Below are positions 15,101 to 17,419 of a stretch of 17,419 nt of DNA, piece by piece. Both the position numbers and the translations under genes were made by a program. This DNA comes from JAEWSN01 sp038249175. Lineage in GTDB: Bacteria > Bacillota > Clostridia > DSM-8532. Position 1 is the stretch's first letter. The number at the start of each line of letters is the position of its first letter. The stretch is taken from assembly GCA_038249175.1 (NCBI GenBank), contig JBBRWP010000046.1, positions 1 to 17,419 on the forward strand. Direction: 5' to 3'. Below the pieces are notes generated by a model. The model was not told the origin of the DNA. It did no database searches and worked only from the letters and a program-made list of their open reading frames with translations.

Positions 15101-16201
15101 GATTTGATTATTACAACTTATGGCATGATGAAACGGGATGCCGCCTATTATAAGGATTTGCAGTTCTCTTATTGTATTTTGGATGAGGCACAGCACATTA
15201 AAAACCCCAACACACTGAATGCAAAGTCGGTCAAAATGCTGAAGGCATCCTGCTATTTTGCCTTGACAGGCACGCCGATTGAGAACTCGCTGGCCGAACT
15301 GTGGTCTGCCTTTGATTTTATTATGCCGGGCTACCTCTATACGCAAGGCCAGTTTACGAAGAAATATGAAGTGCCCATTGTCCGCAATCATGACAAAGAG
15401 CGCTTACAGGCACTGAGTAAACAAATTCAACCCTTTATTCTGCGCCGCATGAAACGGGATGTGCTAACCGAGTTACCTGAAAAGACCGAAACCAAGCAGA
15501 TTTGCGAGATGCAGGAAGATCAGAAAAAGATCTACCTCGCTTACCTGGAAAAGGCCAGGCAAACGGTGGCTTCGGAAGTGTCACAAAAGGGAATTGATAA
15601 AAGCCGCATTGTTATTTTAGCCATCTTAACGCGCCTGCGCCAGATTTGCTGCCACCCCAACCTGTTTATTGAGAATTACCATGGCAGCTCTGCCAAGCTG
15701 GAGATGCTCTTCGAGTTGTTAGAAGATGCGTTGGCGGGCGGGCACCGTGTCTTGCTGTTTTCTCAGTTTACAGGCATGCTGCAGGTGATTTTGGAAGCCT
15801 TGGAAAAGCAGAAAATTGGTACGTTCTACCTGGACGGGGGCACCAAAGCCCAGGAACGGATGCGCATGGTTAACGCTTTCAATGACGGTGAAAACAGTGT
15901 TTTCTTAATCTCTTTAAAAGCCGGTGGTACGGGGTTGAACCTGACCGGGGCAGACGTGGTTATTCATTACGACCCCTGGTGGAACCCGGCCGTGGAAGAC
16001 CAGGCCACCGATCGCGCCTACCGTATCGGCCAAAAAAACCCGGTGCAGGTTCTGAAGCTCTTAACAAAAGGAACGATAGAAGAAAAGATTTTTCAGCTGC
16101 AGCAAAAGAAAAAAGAGTTGATCGATTCTGTCATTCAACCGGGGGAGAACTTCCTCTCGAAGATGAGTGGTGAAGAAATACAGGGTTTGTTTGAGGCGTG
16201 A
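12128..16201 (+). CDS. SWIM zinc finger, SNF2-family DEAD/DEAH helicase
   Basis: The 1357-residue protein has an N-terminal SWIM zinc finger (C78, C80, C90, H92 in CHC...CTH), a low-complexity linker (about 165-310), a region of about 480-850 matching the bacterial SNF2-associated domain, and a C-terminal Swi2/Snf2 ATPase. ATPase motifs are complete: ADDMGLGKT (915-923), DEAQH (1019-1023), LTGTPIENSLAELWSAFDFI, ILRRMKRDV, LFSQFTGM, GGTGLNLTGAD and the motif VI arginine segment QATDRAYRIGQ (1292-1302). Such proteins translocate on double-stranded DNA and remodel bound proteins; in RapA-like members the target is stalled RNA polymerase, but the role of this long Bacillota form is not settled. 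The linker carries an acidic seven-residue tandem repeat, which is unusual. It has its own promoter and a terminator shared with the convergent gene. Confidence 0.95.
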   Translation: MFIRIGENHIAISQDTIREDARNIHVYETGKQLYQRKTVKKLTYSPSDNSFRMVVHDKNTYNVKLVYMKRGHFSSASCHCTTYQREGYACTHTVAAMMAVLDYFTRHEPGNNDGVIRFDILAQDPDNLGYRLDKLDEVLKASHTGRPDFSVGENPYQERQNQFFDGGSADKKRVGKPGNGLAGSAGSNSSSNAEGIGSHSLGSKGPKSASGKGAADTHVLNGSNRREMNGFHGFVSDDADYERYDSYEDDHETEDDDRETEDDDTETEDDDRETEDDDTETEDDDRETEDDDTETVDGNAGGGNASAGGLRPDFDQSFYDYLKKYSKQHLSEPMFWPGADRRMRADVVSLSQSAQAFLEAVQRHVVKPSDLLSEMNPALSKMAKLTPTLIVHSHGREVVCFLALQLGIEKAYIVRDIQVLLESYLNKKRLEFTSNFIYSPTTMTLDEKSQQLMQLLLQVYKDEKKLYAIKYASSPLFNNKKELLLADSVLIAILNLYMHQNLTVKDIHGNPSTTQVVEAEDTGDASLLAYTPEVGFEAIPGGLQLQARLDEPALVLDTDGEFILAGKRLIHTTEAYRESIIPLLRHMRSGSVVLQFPETRATQVFSDVVPYLKKGMPVHTDPALEAKFYHEPLQAKIYFDLEESRHNQAILARVEFHYGNIQFFPAETHGDMQHAVKNNDVWSEQNKENTQFVIRSEREERALTQYLKTYGFMVGEGAFTLRNEQKIYEFVANPLSELKAVATLFYSESFKNLNILSTKTFKTSVRLNEDSLLSFTMEIEGVDPAELAQLMKSLRLKKKYYRLKNGSFIPLQSGAFEPVAKLLADIPFSEEDIVNNALQLPAYRALYLDTLLKNSQDISVERNLAFDTLVKNVRNPQEMVFAVPEALEHILRDYQKVGFHWLKTLSTYGFGGILADDMGLGKTLQMIAFLLSEKAEKAGTSAYKPAIVVAPTSLVYNWQEEVKKFTDGLNVLVIAGTVQDRKAQLQEMDHADLIITTYGMMKRDAAYYKDLQFSYCILDEAQHIKNPNTLNAKSVKMLKASCYFALTGTPIENSLAELWSAFDFIMPGYLYTQGQFTKKYEVPIVRNHDKERLQALSKQIQPFILRRMKRDVLTELPEKTETKQICEMQEDQKKIYLAYLEKARQTVASEVSQKGIDKSRIVILAILTRLRQICCHPNLFIENYHGSSAKLEMLFELLEDALAGGHRVLLFSQFTGMLQVILEALEKQKIGTFYLDGGTKAQERMRMVNAFNDGENSVFLISLKAGGTGLNLTGADVVIHYDPWWNPAVEDQATDRAYRIGQKNPVQVLKLLTKGTIEEKIFQLQQKKKELIDSVIQPGENFLSKMSGEEIQGLFEA
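12881..13006 (+). repeat. 21-bp in-frame tandem repeat encoding ETEDDD(R/T)
   Basis: Six 21-bp units encode ETEDDDR and ETEDDDT in strict alternation (helicase residues 252-293), giving a 42-bp higher-order period; a degenerate seventh unit (ETVDGN) follows. The nucleotide units are nearly identical, varying mainly ACT/ACA and CGT/ACT, so they were probably amplified recently and may vary in number between strains. All units keep the frame. Confidence 0.92.
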
Positions 16202-16253
16202 GGAAAAAGGATATTTGTGCCAAGTTGTACAGGGTATTTGTTCAGTTATAAAA

Positions 16254-16280
16254 GGGAACAGTTCAAAATGAACCGTTCCC
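16254..16280. terminator. Bidirectional terminator between the helicase and a convergent gene
   Basis: GGGAAC-A-GTTCA (16254-16265) pairs with TGAAC-C-GTTCCC (16269-16280), with one internal mismatch and a three-A loop. ATAAAA on the left and TTTATA on the right give short U-tracts both ways. It lies between the stops of the two convergent genes. Confidence 0.82.
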
Positions 16281-16328
16281 TTTATATAAATTATAACTTT
16301 CCAGACTGTTGGAATAGGGTCGAAACCT

Positions 16329-17240
16329 TTACTTCTTATCTGCCCGCCACGTTCCAGACAAGGTACCGGGGAAATTGAAGCTCCCTTCAATGGCGCCGGG
16401 GCCAACCATGCTTCCGCCGGTTAAGAATGGCGTTTCAACGGTATTGCCGTTTTCATTCACCCCAAAGCCCCGGAACATGATTTTACCTTTATCCATTTCC
16501 ATCCTTACAGCACTCAGGTCTTCAGAACCTTCAATATAATCTTTGTTTGAGCCCACGAAAACAGGTGTTTCGTCCACCCACTCACCTGCGGTCGGATCTT
16601 TATAAGCCACAGCTTCACCGTTTGTAAACGAGAGGTCACAGATTTTCTTCTGTTTTCCTCCCCGCGTTAACAACAGCTCGCCGGGACCGGAATATCGAAT
16701 AGTCAGACCGAATTCCTGCCACTGGTTGTCTTCTGTAACTTCGTGTGTCAGTGTTGATGCAAAAGAAAATTGTTTCAGTTCTTCGGCTCCCTTTTTTAGC
16801 GCTTCGCTCAGGATATCGGAGTCTGGTTTTTCTTCGGTGATCCGTTGCGTCAGTTTTAATGTTGGCAGGAAATCGTTGATGGTCTTGGCACCGGCAGAGA
16901 CCGCCAACGGCAGCTGCACCTCGGCTTGTTTTAAAGCTAGATTCGGTGTGATTTCATAGGTATCATAAAAAATGCCCATGTTGCTCAATACAATAGGAAT
17001 TTCCTTGCTCTCGAAGGTGCGGAACCACGTAAAATGCCGGTTGTACACTTTTTTTGTCATGGTAGACATTTGTGGTGATGCATAGGGGATTTCCCAATTG
17101 TTCGGCTTAATGCCCAGTGCTGTATCGGCGATGGTGTCGGAGGAATAAAAATTGGCATTGGTAAATGTTGCAAGACCAACCATCAGGTCAGAGACTTTTT
17201 CACCAGAATTATTTAAGGTCAAGCCGTCGACACGTGGCAA
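16329..17240 (-). CDS. Hypothetical protein, probably lacking its true N-terminus
   Basis: I do not recognise this protein. About 303 residues are readable; they look beta-rich in the C-terminal third (LTIRYSGPGELLLTRGG, MDKGKIMFRGFGVNENGNTV, GSFNFPGTLSGTWRADKK), with no signal peptide, membrane segment or cysteine motif in the visible part. The only cysteine I see is in KKICDLSF. The frame stays open upstream to 17366, but no ATG or GTG is available: the first start is TTG at 17238-17240, with no ribosome binding site, and residues encoded beyond it come from the hairpin-rich repeat region. The next in-frame Met is residue 20 (SDLMVG). The most likely reading is the C-terminal part of a gene whose 5' end was displaced or replaced by the repeat. 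Codon use is coherent throughout, so the visible part was selected as protein. Confidence 0.6.
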   Translation of the reverse strand: MPRVDGLTLNNSGEKVSDLMVGLATFTNANFYSSDTIADTALGIKPNNWEIPYASPQMSTMTKKVYNRHFTWFRTFESKEIPIVLSNMGIFYDTYEITPNLALKQAEVQLPLAVSAGAKTINDFLPTLKLTQRITEEKPDSDILSEALKKGAEELKQFSFASTLTHEVTEDNQWQEFGLTIRYSGPGELLLTRGGKQKKICDLSFTNGEAVAYKDPTAGEWVDETPVFVGSNKDYIEGSEDLSAVRMEMDKGKIMFRGFGVNENGNTVETPFLTGGSMVGPGAIEGSFNFPGTLSGTWRADKK

Positions 17241-17247
17241 CCTGGAG

Positions 17248-17305
17248 CATTTTCGGGTTCTTACACCAGAATCATCAATGATTCTACCGTAAGAACCCGA
17301 AAATG
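17248..17305. repeat. 58-bp near-perfect palindrome
   Basis: CATTTTCGGGTTCTTAC (17248-17264) and its exact reverse complement (17289-17305) form a 17-bp outer stem. Inside, AGAATCAT (17268-17275) and ATGATTCT (17278-17285) form an 8-bp inner stem, with a three-base mismatch (ACC opposite ACC) between and a two-base loop. There is no T-run, so it is not an ordinary terminator. It lies directly at the broken 5' end of the hypothetical gene. Confidence 0.92.
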
Positions 17306-17419
17306 ATCCGATTTGATGCCAAATCGCGGCGCACAGACCGCGATATTGACCTGAAATCGGCCATTTTCAATCAATTTCAGCCCCTCCGGAGCCGAAATTG
17401 GGGTTTTTACACCAGAATC
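17255..17419. repeat. Hairpin-dense region with a 19-bp direct repeat at 146-bp period
   Basis: GGGTTCTTACACCAGAATC (17255-17273) recurs as GGGTTTTTACACCAGAATC (17401-17419), 18 of 19 bases identical, ending exactly at the window edge. Between the copies lie further stems: CGATTTG/CAAATCG (17309-17315, 17320-17326), TCGCGG/CCGCGA (17324-17329, 17338-17343), CTGAAAT/ATTTCAG (17351-17357, 17374-17380) and CAATTTC/GAAATTG (17372-17378, 17394-17400) around CTCCGGAG. This is the form of a mosaic palindromic repeat element or the first unit of a longer array. A 52-codon minus-strand frame (17261-17419) is open across it but is not supported otherwise. Confidence 0.75.

Noticed and set aside
17248..17305. 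Integron attC site
   Set aside because: The palindrome lacks the RYYYAAC/GTTRRRY core sites at its ends and has no extrahelical-base asymmetry typical of attC; no integrase is seen.
17261..17419. Minus-strand 52-codon frame running into the right edge as the end of a gene
   Set aside because: It lies wholly inside the hairpin-rich repeat and both its ends are the same direct repeat; without the sequence beyond the window it cannot be supported.

Overview
The window looks like chromosomal DNA of a member of the Bacillota, most likely a clostridial lineage. The evidence is the strong AGGAGG-type ribosome binding sites, a Firmicutes-type GyrA, a SWIM/SNF2 helicase with the long architecture usual in that phylum, and moderate GC content. 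The genus cannot be named from the sequence alone. The window mixes core functions (gyrA, a cobalamin adenosyltransferase, an SNF2 helicase) with carbohydrate genes and a toxin-antitoxin islet.

Layout. Positions 1-2543 form an accessory islet: the C-terminal end of a HicB antitoxin at the left edge, a leftward two-gene module (XRE/ImmA-IrrE metalloprotease regulator followed by a PIN-domain RNase, start overlapping stop), and a relic of a DUF4143-type AAA ATPase cut at both ends. From 2676 comes an extended -10 promoter and a long gyrA leader holding ten tandem 22-23 bp repeats (2706-2933). Then gyrA (3009-5681), without gyrB next to it, ends at a strong bidirectional terminator (5825-5861). 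The 5.86-6.14 kb gap holds a second repeat cluster: three identical 22-bp sites spaced about three helical turns apart, bracketed by a 28-bp direct repeat. It lies in front of an MFS transporter (6139-7425) and a GH28-like beta-helix glycosidase (7518-8795).

A 487-bp gap with relic-like signals follows, then a cobO/btuR-type cobalamin adenosyltransferase (9283-9825) and a GH127 beta-L-arabinofuranosidase-type enzyme (9983-11878) closed by a terminator. A 1357-residue SWIM-SNF2 helicase (12128-16201), carrying an acidic seven-residue tandem repeat, runs to a terminator shared with a convergent hypothetical gene (16329-17240, minus strand). That gene loses its 5' end in a hairpin-dense repeat region at the right edge, which contains a 58-bp palindrome and a direct repeat with a 146-bp period.

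Functionally, the MFS transporter, GH28-like enzyme and GH127 enzyme suggest uptake and trimming of pectic or arabinose-containing plant oligosaccharides. The left islet is a stability or defence module. The most unusual material is the non-coding repeat architecture (gyrA leader array, MFS upstream cluster, right-edge palindromic repeat) and a Gln at the GyrA position where quinolone-sensitive enzymes usually have Ser.
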